DNA of 7,386 nucleotides from Mycobacteriaceae bacterium (GCA_013362555.1 JABFVX010000319.1:1-7386); one strand, 5' to 3'; counted from the first letter of the stretch, positions 1 through 5,304 are shown. The notes: a model not told the origin generated them from the letters alone. Program-made: numbers and translations.

Positions 1-1
1 C

Positions 2-652
2 CGGGACGGGCTGGTGCTGGGCGAGCTGCCCGCGGGTTCGAAGCTGGGCACCTCCGCACCGCGCCGCGCGGCGCAGCTGCGCGCCCTCGGCCTCGGGCTC
101 GACATCGTGCCGCTGCGCGGGAACCTGGACACCCGCCTGCGCAAGGTCGCCGAGGGCGAACTGGACGCGGTCGTGGTCGCCCGCGCCGGCCTGTCCCGCA
201 TCGGCAGACTGGACGCGGTGACCGAGGCGCTGGAGCCGGTGCAGATGCTGCCCGCTCCCGCGCAGGGCGCGCTGGCCGTCGAGTGCCGGGCCGACGCCGC
301 GGAGCTGATCGCGGCGTTGGCACAGCAGGACCACGCGGCGACCCGCGCCGCTGTCGAGGCCGAGCGGGCCATGCTCGCGACTCTGGAAGCCGGTTGCACG
401 GCGCCGGTCGGCGCTGTGGCCGAGGTTGTCGAATCACTTGTGGAAAACGAGGCCGACGGTTCGACCATAATTGTGGAGGAACTGTCACTGCGCGGCTGCG
501 CGGCCGCTCTCGACGGCTCCGACGTTATCCGAGTGTCCGTTGTGGGATCACCGGATAAAGCCGTTGCGCTGGGCCGGTCCGCGGCTCAGGAGTTGCTCGA
601 GCTCGGTGCGGCCGAGCTGATGACCAGCACGGATCGAGGAGGTGTGCGATGA
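2..652 (+). CDS. hemC: Porphobilinogen deaminase (hydroxymethylbilane synthase), 5'-truncated by window edge
   Basis: The enzyme joins four porphobilinogen molecules head to tail into hydroxymethylbilane in the cytoplasm, using a covalently bound dipyrromethane cofactor. The 216 visible residues correspond to about the last two thirds of a family usually near 310 residues; the start lies upstream of the window. Visible motifs are GTSAPRRAAQ (the paired substrate-binding arginines), RGNLDTRLRK, PAPAQGALAVECR, and LEAGCTAPVGA, whose Cys (codon 395-397) should carry the cofactor. The C-terminal domain ends ELGAAELM and then a short tail. The TGA stop overlaps the ATG of a 29-codon ORF (ATGA at 649-652), with the hemD fusion 82 nt further on, so co-translation is likely. 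Base use is slightly less GC-rich around 420-480. Identity is secure from the motifs and neighbours. Confidence 0.96.
   Translation, partial: RDGLVLGELPAGSKLGTSAPRRAAQLRALGLGLDIVPLRGNLDTRLRKVAEGELDAVVVARAGLSRIGRLDAVTEALEPVQMLPAPAQGALAVECRADAAELIAALAQQDHAATRAAVEAERAMLATLEAGCTAPVGAVAEVVESLVENEADGSTIIVEELSLRGCAAALDGSDVIRVSVVGSPDKAVALGRSAAQELLELGAAELMTSTDRGGVR
636..642 (+). promoter_or_regulatory. Strong Shine-Dalgarno for the 29-codon ORF
   Basis: GAGGAGG lies 6 nt before the ATG at 649 and inside the 3' end of hemC. It is the best ribosome binding site in the window. The same bases contain the GTG at 642 that would open a 31-codon N-terminal extension of HemD, so that GTG is unlikely to be a start because it sits within the site itself. 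Confidence 0.7.
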
Positions 653-738
653 AAGACCGCTCCCCAGGACGATCTCCTGGCTTCCGCACGCCCCGTCCCA
701 GACCTTCCGCCCCCGTCGCACTGGAGAACTACCGATGA
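649..738 (+). CDS. 29-residue ORF bridging hemC and hemD (possible leader or coupling peptide)
   Basis: The ORF runs ATG to TGA for 29 residues and begins MKDRSPGRSPGF. It is rich in Arg (six) and Pro (six), with no hydrophobic segment and no family I recognise. Its ATG overlaps the hemC stop (ATGA) and its TGA overlaps the hemD ATG (ATGA at 735-738). It has an excellent Shine-Dalgarno (GAGGAGG) 6 nt upstream. Third-position GC is about 60%, clearly below its neighbours, so the peptide sequence may not be under strong selection. A likely role is translational coupling that passes ribosomes from hemC to hemD. It could also be the remnant of an older hemD N-terminus cut off by a frameshift. Translation is inferred from start context, not from homology. 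Confidence 0.45.
   Translation: MKDRSPGRSPGFRTPRPRPSAPVALENYR
664..680 (+). other. Small hairpin in the hemC-hemD spacer
   Basis: CCAGGA (664-669) and TCCTGG (675-680) form a perfect 6-bp stem with a 5-nt loop inside the 29-codon ORF. It has no T-tract and is short for a terminator. It could modulate ribosome passage or mRNA stability in the spacer. The role is speculative. Confidence 0.3.
723..726 (+). promoter_or_regulatory. Ribosome binding site deciding the hemD start at 735
   Basis: GGAG sits 8 nt before the ATG at 735. It supports starting the fusion protein at MSSRAPKK rather than at the upstream in-frame GTG (642). That GTG would add 31 residues lying before the conserved VGSGPGDP motif. 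Confidence 0.6.
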
Positions 739-2288
739 GCAGCCGAGCCCCGAAGAAGAATCCCGGCCGGATCCTCTTTGTCGGATCCGGTCCCGGTGAC
801 CCCGCGTTGTTGACCGTGGCGGCGCGCACGGCGCTGCGGCGCGCGACCTTGGCCTTCACCGACCCGGACGTCGACCGCGGTGTCGTCGCGCTGATCGGCA
901 CGGCCCTCGGCGACGACCAGGCGGCGGACGTCCGCCCTGCCCTCGGCGAGCCTGCCGAAGTCGCCAAGACCCTGGTCGGCGAGGCCAAGCACGGACACGA
1001 CGTGGTCCGCGTGGTCGCGGGCGACCCGCTCACCACCGACTCGGTGATCGCCGAGGTCACCGCGGTGACCAAGTCGCACATCCCGTTCGAGGTGCTGCCG
1101 GGCCTGCCCAGCGGCTCGGCCGTGCCCGCGTATGCGGGGATGGCTCTCGGATCCGCTCACACCGAGGCTGACGTGCGCGGTGAGGTCGACTGGGCGGCGC
1201 TGGCCGCCGCCCCCGGCCCGCTGGTGCTGCACGCCACCTCGACGCACCTCGCCGAGGCCGCCAGCGCGCTGGTCGAGCACGGACTCGCCCCGCAGACCCC
1301 GGTCGCGGTGACGGTGTACGGCACGACCCGCAAGCAGCGCACCGTCGAGGGAACGCTGGCCACGCTGGCCGCCATCGGCTCGGAGCTGCTCGGCCCGCTC
1401 ATTGTCACGATCGGCAAGGTCGTCGGTCAGCGCGCCAAGATGTCCTGGTGGGAGTCGCGGGCGCTCTACGGCTGGACTGTCCTGGTGCCGCGCACCAAGG
1501 ACCAGGCGGGCGAAATGAGCGAGCGGCTGGTCAGCCACGGCGCGATTCCGATCGAGGTGCCGACCATCTCGGTCGAGCCGCCGCGCAGCCCGGCGCAGAT
1601 GGAGCGCGCAGTCAAGGGCCTGGTGGACGGGCGCTACCAGTGGGTCGTGTTCACCTCGACCAACGCGGTGCGCGCGGTGTGGGAGAAGTTCGCCGAGTTC
1701 GGCCTGGACGCGCGCGCGTTCTCCGGGGTGAAGATCGCCTGCGTGGGCGACGCCACCGCGGCCAAGGTCCGCTCGTTCGGCATCAATCCCGAGCTGGTGC
1801 CCTCGGGCGAACAGTCCAGCCAGGGGCTGCTGGAGGACTTCCCGCCGTACGACGAGGTCTTCGACCCGGTCAACCGGGTGCTGCTGCCGCGTGCGGACAT
1901 CGCGACCGAAACTCTGGCCGAGGGCTTGCGGGACCGGGGCTGGGAGATCGACGACGTCACCGCGTACCGCACGGTGCGCGCCGCTCCGCCGCCCGCCGAG
2001 ACCCGCGAGATGATCAAAACCGGCGGTTTCGACGCGGTTCTGTTCACGTCGTCGAGCACTGTCCGGAATCTGGTCGGCATTGCGGGCAAGCCGCACGCGC
2101 GCACCATCGTCGCGTGCATCGGCCCGAAAACGGTCGAAACAGCGGTGGAATTCGGACTGCGGGTGGACGTCACTCCGGAGGTGGCCCAGGTCGGCCCGCT
2201 CGTCGAGGCTCTGGCCGAGCACGCCGCGCGCCTGCGCGCCGAAGGCGCCCTGCCGCCCCCGCGCAAGAAGTCCCGCCGCTCGCGCTGA
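735..2288 (+). CDS. hemD: Fusion of SUMT-like (uroporphyrinogen-III C-methyltransferase-type) domain and uroporphyrinogen-III synthase
   Basis: The 517-residue protein has two domains. Residues about 12-240 follow the tetrapyrrole methylase fold, with VGSGPGDP at 16-23, VAGDP at 94-98 and a LPGLPSGSAVPAYAG stretch near 121-135. Residues about 247-500 are uroporphyrinogen-III synthase, which inverts ring D and cyclises hydroxymethylbilane; FTSTNAV at 306-312 and FTSSSTV at 437-443 are its signature segments. The tail is basic (PPPRKKSRRSR). The methylase half departs from active SUMT: the usual GGDPF(I/V)FGRG is here AGDPLTTDS, and the THR that normally follows PAYAGIPL is absent. I infer that synthase activity is intact and methylation doubtful. 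The protein closely resembles mycobacterial Rv0511 as I remember it, including the C-terminal tail. The start at 735 is supported by a Shine-Dalgarno and an ATGA overlap with the preceding 29-codon ORF. Confidence 0.93.
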   Translation: MSSRAPKKNPGRILFVGSGPGDPALLTVAARTALRRATLAFTDPDVDRGVVALIGTALGDDQAADVRPALGEPAEVAKTLVGEAKHGHDVVRVVAGDPLTTDSVIAEVTAVTKSHIPFEVLPGLPSGSAVPAYAGMALGSAHTEADVRGEVDWAALAAAPGPLVLHATSTHLAEAASALVEHGLAPQTPVAVTVYGTTRKQRTVEGTLATLAAIGSELLGPLIVTIGKVVGQRAKMSWWESRALYGWTVLVPRTKDQAGEMSERLVSHGAIPIEVPTISVEPPRSPAQMERAVKGLVDGRYQWVVFTSTNAVRAVWEKFAEFGLDARAFSGVKIACVGDATAAKVRSFGINPELVPSGEQSSQGLLEDFPPYDEVFDPVNRVLLPRADIATETLAEGLRDRGWEIDDVTAYRTVRAAPPPAETREMIKTGGFDAVLFTSSSTVRNLVGIAGKPHARTIVACIGPKTVETAVEFGLRVDVTPEVAQVGPLVEALAEHAARLRAEGALPPPRKKSRRSR

Positions 2289-2294
2289 CCCGGC

Positions 2295-2331
2295 CCGCCC
2301 GTGACTCCCGCAAATCGGGAGTCACGGGCGG
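2295..2331 (+). terminator. Rho-independent-like hairpin between hemD and hemB, no T-tract
   Basis: A perfect 16-bp stem (2295-2310 with 2316-2331) encloses the 5-nt loop CAAAT and starts 6 nt after the hemD stop. The stem is very stable, but no run of T follows; such I-shaped terminators have been proposed in actinomycetes. The left arm contains a GTG (2301) in frame with hemB, but this lies within the stem and is not a credible start. The hairpin would block read-through into the hemB promoter, which begins immediately after it. Confidence 0.7.
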
Positions 2332-2336
2332 TGCCA

Positions 2337-2342
2337 TATCAT
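2337..2342 (+). promoter_or_regulatory. -10 element of a probable leaderless hemB promoter
   Basis: TATCAT fits the actinobacterial TANNNT -10 pattern and ends 7 nt before the A of the hemB ATG at 2349, so transcription would begin at or within a base of the start codon. No Shine-Dalgarno precedes that ATG. The matching -35 region would fall in the terminator's right arm and shows no good consensus. Confidence 0.55.
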
Positions 2343-2348
2343 GCAGGC

Positions 2349-3326
2349 ATGATCCCCATGGACCGGCCCCGGCGGCTGCGGCGCACTCCTGCGATGCGGC
2401 GGCTGGTCGCCGAGACGTCGCTGGAGCCGCGGCATTTGGTGCTGCCGATGTTCGTGGCCGACGGGATCGCCGAGCCGCGCGAGATCGGGTCGATGCCGGG
2501 GGTGCACCAGCACACGCTGGAGTCGCTGCGCAAAGCCGCGGTGGCGGCGGTGCACGCCGGCGTGGGCGGGCTGATGCTGTTCGGCGTCCCGCTGCCGGAG
2601 GACAAGGACGCGCAGGGCAGCCAGGCCGACGACCCGGACGGCATCCTCAACCGCGGGCTGCGCGCGCTGGCGGAAGAGGTCGGCGACGCCACGGTGGTGA
2701 TGGCCGACACCTGCCTCGACGAGTTCACCGATCACGGCCACTGCGGCGTGCTGGCCGCCGACGGCACGGTGGACAATGACGCCACCCTGGAGCGCTACGT
2801 CGACATGGCGCTCGCCCAAGCGGATTCCGGCGCCCAGCTGCTCGGCGCGAGCGGCATGATGGACGGGCAAGTCGGGGCGCTCCGGGCCGGACTGGACCGC
2901 TCCGGCCGCCTCGACACCGGCATCCTCGCCTACACCGCCAAGTACGCGTCGGCGTTCTACGGACCGTTCCGCGAGGCGGTCGGATCGTCGTTGCAGGGCG
3001 ATCGCCGCACCTACCAACAGGATTCGGCGAATCGTCGGGAGTCGTTGCGAGAGCTGGAGCTCGACGTCGCCGAAGGCGCTGACATCGTGATGGTGAAGCC
3101 CGCCATGAGCTATCTCGACATCGTGCGCGACGTCGCCGACCGGTCTCCCGTTCCGGTTGCGGCATACCAGATTTCGGGTGAGTACGCGATGATCACCGCG
3201 GCCGCGCAGAACGGCTGGATCGACCGCAAGCCGGCAATTCTGGAGTCGCTCACCGGAATCCGTCGGGCAGGCGCGGACATCGTGTTGACCTACTGGGCCG
3301 CCGAGGCTGCCAACTGGCTGCGATGA
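2349..3326 (+). CDS. hemB: 5-aminolevulinate dehydratase (porphobilinogen synthase)
   Basis: The enzyme condenses two 5-aminolevulinates into porphobilinogen in the cytoplasm. The protein is 325 residues, typical for the family. The two Schiff-base lysines are visible: K198 in YTAKYASAFYGPFREA and K250 in IVMVKPAMSYLD. The metal segment reads DTCLDEFTDHGHCG, giving C122, D124 and C132, so one of the three zinc cysteines of the E. coli/human type is replaced by Asp. MMDGQV, QISGEYAM and the C-terminal SLTGIRRAGADIVLTYWA are further family blocks. I chose ATG 2349 because a -10 hexamer is placed for a leaderless message there; ATG 2358 is a possible alternative and GTG 2301 lies inside a hairpin. 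The TGA overlaps the next gene's ATG (ATGA at 3323-3326), so the two are coupled. Function is secure. Confidence 0.96.
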   Translation: MIPMDRPRRLRRTPAMRRLVAETSLEPRHLVLPMFVADGIAEPREIGSMPGVHQHTLESLRKAAVAAVHAGVGGLMLFGVPLPEDKDAQGSQADDPDGILNRGLRALAEEVGDATVVMADTCLDEFTDHGHCGVLAADGTVDNDATLERYVDMALAQADSGAQLLGASGMMDGQVGALRAGLDRSGRLDTGILAYTAKYASAFYGPFREAVGSSLQGDRRTYQQDSANRRESLRELELDVAEGADIVMVKPAMSYLDIVRDVADRSPVPVAAYQISGEYAMITAAAQNGWIDRKPAILESLTGIRRAGADIVLTYWAAEAANWLR

Positions 3327-3901
3327 CCCAACCGCCGCACCGGGATTCGCAGTACCCCGAACACCCGGGGTATCCGCAGTACACCGGCGCCCCGCAGCCT
3401 TCGCTCGCGCCTGCGCCCCCGGACCTCGACACTGCGCGCACGCTGTGGCGCTGGTCGGCTGTGCTGAGCGTGCTCGCACTCGTTCCGACGGCCATCACCC
3501 TGGCAGGCATGCGCGGCACGCTCGCGAAGGAGATGCTCGACCAGCTCCGCGCCGGCGACAAGAACGCCGATTTCACGCTGGCGCAAATGGAGCAGGCCGT
3601 CGTCGTGATGATCGTGATCGTGGTGGTCCTCGGCGCGGCGATCGCGGGGCTGGTGGTGTTCGCCGCCGACCGGATGCGCCGCGGCAAGCTCGGCTCCCGC
3701 GTACTGCTCACCATTCTCGGCGTGCTGCAGATCATTTCGGCCTTCGGCGCACTGCTCGGCGCCGGCTTGGACCGCAGCGGCGTGACCATGGCGGGCGATG
3801 CCCTCAACATCCTGGAAGCCGTCCTGGCCGGCGGCGCCATCGTCCTGATGCACCGCCCCGAGTCGAACCGCTACTTCCGCGAGCGCCGCGGCGCGGCATA
3901 G
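3323..3901 (+). CDS. Four-helix membrane protein of unknown function, coupled to hemB
   Basis: This 192-residue protein has a Pro/Tyr/Gln-rich, probably cytoplasmic N-terminus (about 1-38) and four predicted membrane helices near 43-62, 92-114, 126-148 and 158-177. It ends in a basic tail containing RPESNRYFRERR. The roughly 30-residue stretch between helices 1 and 2 is polar. I do not recognise a catalytic or transport motif. Its ATG overlaps the hemB stop and no good Shine-Dalgarno precedes it, so it probably depends on hemB translation. A membrane protein at this place is also present after hemB in mycobacteria (Rv0513, from memory), which suggests a conserved link to heme synthesis of unknown nature. 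A large hairpin 13 nt after the stop probably ends the transcript. Confidence 0.85.
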   Translation: MTQPPHRDSQYPEHPGYPQYTGAPQPSLAPAPPDLDTARTLWRWSAVLSVLALVPTAITLAGMRGTLAKEMLDQLRAGDKNADFTLAQMEQAVVVMIVIVVVLGAAIAGLVVFAADRMRRGKLGSRVLLTILGVLQIISAFGALLGAGLDRSGVTMAGDALNILEAVLAGGAIVLMHRPESNRYFRERRGAA

Positions 3902-3914
3902 CGCCCGAGCCTCA

Positions 3915-3970
3915 CACCCGTTGCGCGCGTCTACGCCCGCAGCTGCGGGCGGAGACGCGCGCAACGGGTG
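3915..3970. terminator. Long GC-rich palindrome, probable terminator of the hemB operon
   Basis: Outer arms 3915-3932 and 3953-3970 pair perfectly over 18 bp. One A/G mismatch (3933/3952) follows, and then an 18-nt perfect palindrome (3934-3951) forms the apex. The whole 56 nt folds into one hairpin of about 25 bp with a single mismatch. No T-tract follows on either strand. Because both flanking genes run the same way, termination after the hemB partner is the simplest reading. Its perfection is more than a terminator needs, so a dispersed palindromic repeat is an alternative. Confidence 0.65.
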
Positions 3971-3991
3971 CAAGGATGGGCGGAGACCCGT

Positions 3992-4031
3992 TTGACATGG
4001 CGGGTGACACCTCGGGTACTGTGAATACTGT
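3992..4031 (+). promoter_or_regulatory. Promoter region for the small membrane-gene cluster
   Basis: A perfect TTGACA lies at 3992-3997. A TANNNT element, TACTGT, occurs twice, at 4017-4022 and 4026-4031. TTGACA to the first TACTGT gives a 19-nt spacer; an alternative GTGACA at 4004-4009 gives 16 nt to the second. Either pairing puts the transcription start about 4029-4039, some 25-35 nt before the ATG at 4065. Confidence 0.5.
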
Positions 4032-4040
4032 CACAGTACC
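4015..4040. promoter_or_regulatory. Perfect 26-bp dyad with CRP/GlxR-type core, probable operator
   Basis: Arms GGTACTGTGA (4015-4024) and TCACAGTACC (4031-4040) are exact reverse complements around a 6-nt centre. The inner part is TGTGA-N6-TCACA, the consensus of the cAMP-receptor family (CRP of mycobacteria, GlxR of corynebacteria). The site covers the candidate -10 elements, so binding would be expected to repress. A TetR-type operator with TACTGT/ACAGTA arms is an alternative reading. Confidence 0.65.
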
Positions 4041-4064
4041 AATCGTGCGGCAGGGGAATACTTC

Positions 4065-4187
4065 ATGCGGGTGGTCATCGAGCAGCAACGACACAGCCTG
4101 CGTAGAGAACTGGTGCTACTCGGCTTGGTTATTCTGTCCGGTGTGCTGACCATCCTCGTGCTGTTGCTGCCCACCCTCGCCGGGTAG
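4065..4187 (+). CDS. 40-residue single-pass membrane protein
   Basis: The ORF encodes 40 residues starting MRVVIEQQRHSLRRE, followed by one strongly hydrophobic helix (about 15-36) and a short TLAG end. The basic N-terminal part suggests a cytoplasmic N-terminus by the positive-inside rule. The start has a good Shine-Dalgarno (AGGGGA, 7 nt upstream) and lies just downstream of a promoter and operator. The TAG stop shares its G with the GTG start of the next gene (TAGTG), typical of translational coupling. Third-position GC is about 77%, consistent with coding. I recognise no family. It could be a small regulator or subunit of the membrane proteins encoded next to it. Confidence 0.7.
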   Translation: MRVVIEQQRHSLRRELVLLGLVILSGVLTILVLLLPTLAG

Positions 4188-4564
4188 TGCGGATCACCGC
4201 GTCAACTCGAGTCGGCTACGGGCTGTGGCTGTTCGGCGCCGCGCTGTCGATGTTCGTCGGCCTGCTGCTGGTGGTGGCGTCGGGCTTCCCGCCCGCCGCC
4301 CGCGGATTCGGCGTCGTGCTGATCGTCGTCGCCGCTGTTCTGGCGCTGCTCGCCACTCCCGCGCGTCGCGGCGACGTGCGCATGCAGCGCGCCGCGGTGG
4401 CGCTGTCGATGGTGTTCGCCCTGTTCCAGGTCGCTGCCGCGATTCTCGGCGGACCGGCGTTGTTGCTGGTCGCGGCCGTGGTGCTGCTGGCGGGCGGCTT
4501 GGCGGTCTACCGCGCCAACGCGGACCGCTGGGTCGGAGCGAATGAGCGGGGCGGCGGCGAATGA
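4187..4564 (+). CDS. Four-helix membrane protein of unknown function
   Basis: This 125-residue, almost wholly hydrophobic protein has predicted helices near 11-32, 40-57, 69-88 and 90-108. A basic loop (TPARRGDVRMQR, about 57-68) lies between helices 2 and 3, and a Gly/Glu-rich tail ends GANERGGGE. No charged residues in the helices or signature motifs suggest a transporter. The start GTG overlaps the stop of the 40-residue gene by one base, and its own stop overlaps the following ATG (ATGA at 4561-4564). The gene is thus the second member of a tightly coupled set. Function unknown. Confidence 0.8.
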   Translation: MRITASTRVGYGLWLFGAALSMFVGLLLVVASGFPPAARGFGVVLIVVAAVLALLATPARRGDVRMQRAAVALSMVFALFQVAAAILGGPALLLVAAVVLLAGGLAVYRANADRWVGANERGGGE

Positions 4565-4569
4565 GCGGG
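4538..4569. repeat. 13-bp direct repeat duplicating a start-codon context
   Basis: GCGAATGAGCGGG occurs at 4538-4550 and again at 4557-4569, offset by 19 nt. The second copy contains the true ATG (4561) of the following gene. The first contains an out-of-frame ATG (4542) that opens only a shadow frame. It looks like a small local duplication. Confidence 0.6.
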
Positions 4570-5049
4570 TCCGGCGCCATCCGGTTCACCGAGCCCGGCG
4601 CCCGGTGGCGCGCGGTCGCGGTCGGCCCGGCGCTGTGCCTGGTGGTGCTGCTCGCCGACCTGGTGGTCGGTCGCGGAGTGCACTGGATCGCCCTCGGCCT
4701 CTTCGCGCTGCTGTTGGCGGGGATCACGGCCTTGCAGGTCGCCGCCGCGCGCAGGCACGTGAGCGTGGAACTCACCGACACCGCGCTGCGCAACGGAGTC
4801 GAGACCATTCCGGTGTCGAGCATTGCCGCGCTGCTCCCGGAACGGGCGCCCACCGCGCGCGAGCACGCGCCGTGGGAGTCGGCGCGCTCGCTCGGTGAGC
4901 TCGTCGGGGTGCCGCGGCGGCGCCACGGCATCGGCTTGCGGCTCACGACGCCGTCGGGCGGCGACACCGTCCTCGTCCAGGCCTGGGCCCGCGACCACGC
5001 CCGGCTGCGCACCGAACTGGAATCCGTCCTGTCCAAGAAGGCGAGCTGA
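4561..5049 (+). CDS. Two-helix membrane protein with soluble C-terminal domain, unknown function
   Basis: This 162-residue protein has two predicted helices (about 16-37 and 41-63) followed by a polar domain of about 100 residues (65-162), probably cytoplasmic given the RR just after helix 2. The polar part alternates short hydrophobic strands (VSVELTDTALRNG, ETIPVSSIAALLP, GIGLRLTTPSGGDTVLVQAW) and ends in an amphipathic helix (RLRTELESVLS). This strand pattern after a two-helix hairpin recalls PH-like membrane proteins common in actinobacteria, such as the DUF3093 type; I offer that as architecture only. The start is fixed by the ATGA overlap with the preceding gene. The next gene begins 3 nt after its stop. 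Confidence 0.8.
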   Translation: MSGSGAIRFTEPGARWRAVAVGPALCLVVLLADLVVGRGVHWIALGLFALLLAGITALQVAAARRHVSVELTDTALRNGVETIPVSSIAALLPERAPTAREHAPWESARSLGELVGVPRRRHGIGLRLTTPSGGDTVLVQAWARDHARLRTELESVLSKKAS

Positions 5050-5052
5050 TTC

Positions 5053-5304
5053 ATGGCCGACACCACCCGCACCCTGATCACGGGTCTCGTCGAGCTGGTC
5101 GTCGCGGTGACGTGCGCGGTGGCGGCCTGGTCCGCGTGCCGCGGCGCCGCCTCGGCGGCCTGGTTCCCGGCTGTCGACGACCTGCCCGCCTTCCGGTCCA
5201 CCCACTACTCCGGCGGCCTGATCTTCGGCGCGGCCCTGCTGGGGATCGTGGGCTTCGCCGCCGCCGCGGACGGCGCCCGCCGACTCCTCGCCCGCCAGTC
5301 CTGA
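5053..5304 (+). CDS. Small two-helix membrane protein, unknown function
   Basis: This 83-residue protein has two predicted helices (about 8-27 and 53-72) joined by a loop containing PAVDDLPAFRSTHYSGG. The N-terminus is short and polar and the end is basic (ARRLLARQS). A weak purine-rich ribosome site (AAGGCGAG, 5038-5045) lies in the end of the preceding gene, whose stop is 3 nt upstream. It is the last of four packed membrane genes (4065-5304), which probably form one transcript. No family is recognised. The ORF is supported by coding-like base use and its position in the set. Confidence 0.72.
   Translation: MADTTRTLITGLVELVVAVTCAVAAWSACRGAASAAWFPAVDDLPAFRSTHYSGGLIFGAALLGIVGFAAAADGARRLLARQS

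Larger units (their letters stand above)
3902..4064. other. Gene-free intergenic region holding a long palindrome and a promoter/operator
   Basis: I see no convincing ORF on either strand in these 163 nt. The first half is a 56-nt dyad (3915-3970). The second half carries a TTGACA hexamer, a 26-bp palindromic operator-like site and a Shine-Dalgarno (AGGGGA, 4052-4057) for the small gene at 4065. Confidence 0.8.

Noticed and set aside
642..734. In-frame GTG start giving HemD a 31-residue N-terminal extension
   Set aside because: The GTG lies inside the GAGGAGG ribosome site, the extra residues precede the conserved fold, and ATG 735 has its own Shine-Dalgarno and ATGA overlap.
729..2222. Long minus-strand ORF opposite hemD
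   Set aside because: It is a mirror of a high-GC coding gene, Arg/Gly/His-rich with no recognisable domain, and the + strand gene is certain.
2301..2348. GTG start giving HemB 16 extra residues
   Set aside because: The stretch is the left arm, loop and right arm of a 16-bp hairpin and the promoter -10; HemB conservation begins after 2349.
1448..2779. Long + strand ORF spanning the end of hemD and start of hemB in another frame
   Set aside because: It is an Arg/Ala/Gly-rich shadow that runs through a terminator and two well-identified genes.
2322..3479. Minus-strand ORF opposite hemB
   Set aside because: It is a shadow of hemB and the next gene in GC-rich DNA, with no ribosome site or family motif.
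3986..4005. Inverted ACCCG / CGGGT around the TTGACA hexamer as a second operator
   Set aside because: Only 5-bp arms with a 10-nt gap in GC-rich DNA, likely by chance.
4194..5205. Minus-strand ORFs opposite the small membrane genes
   Set aside because: They are Arg/Ser/Thr-rich low-complexity translations without domains; the + strand frames give clean membrane helices and coupled starts and stops.
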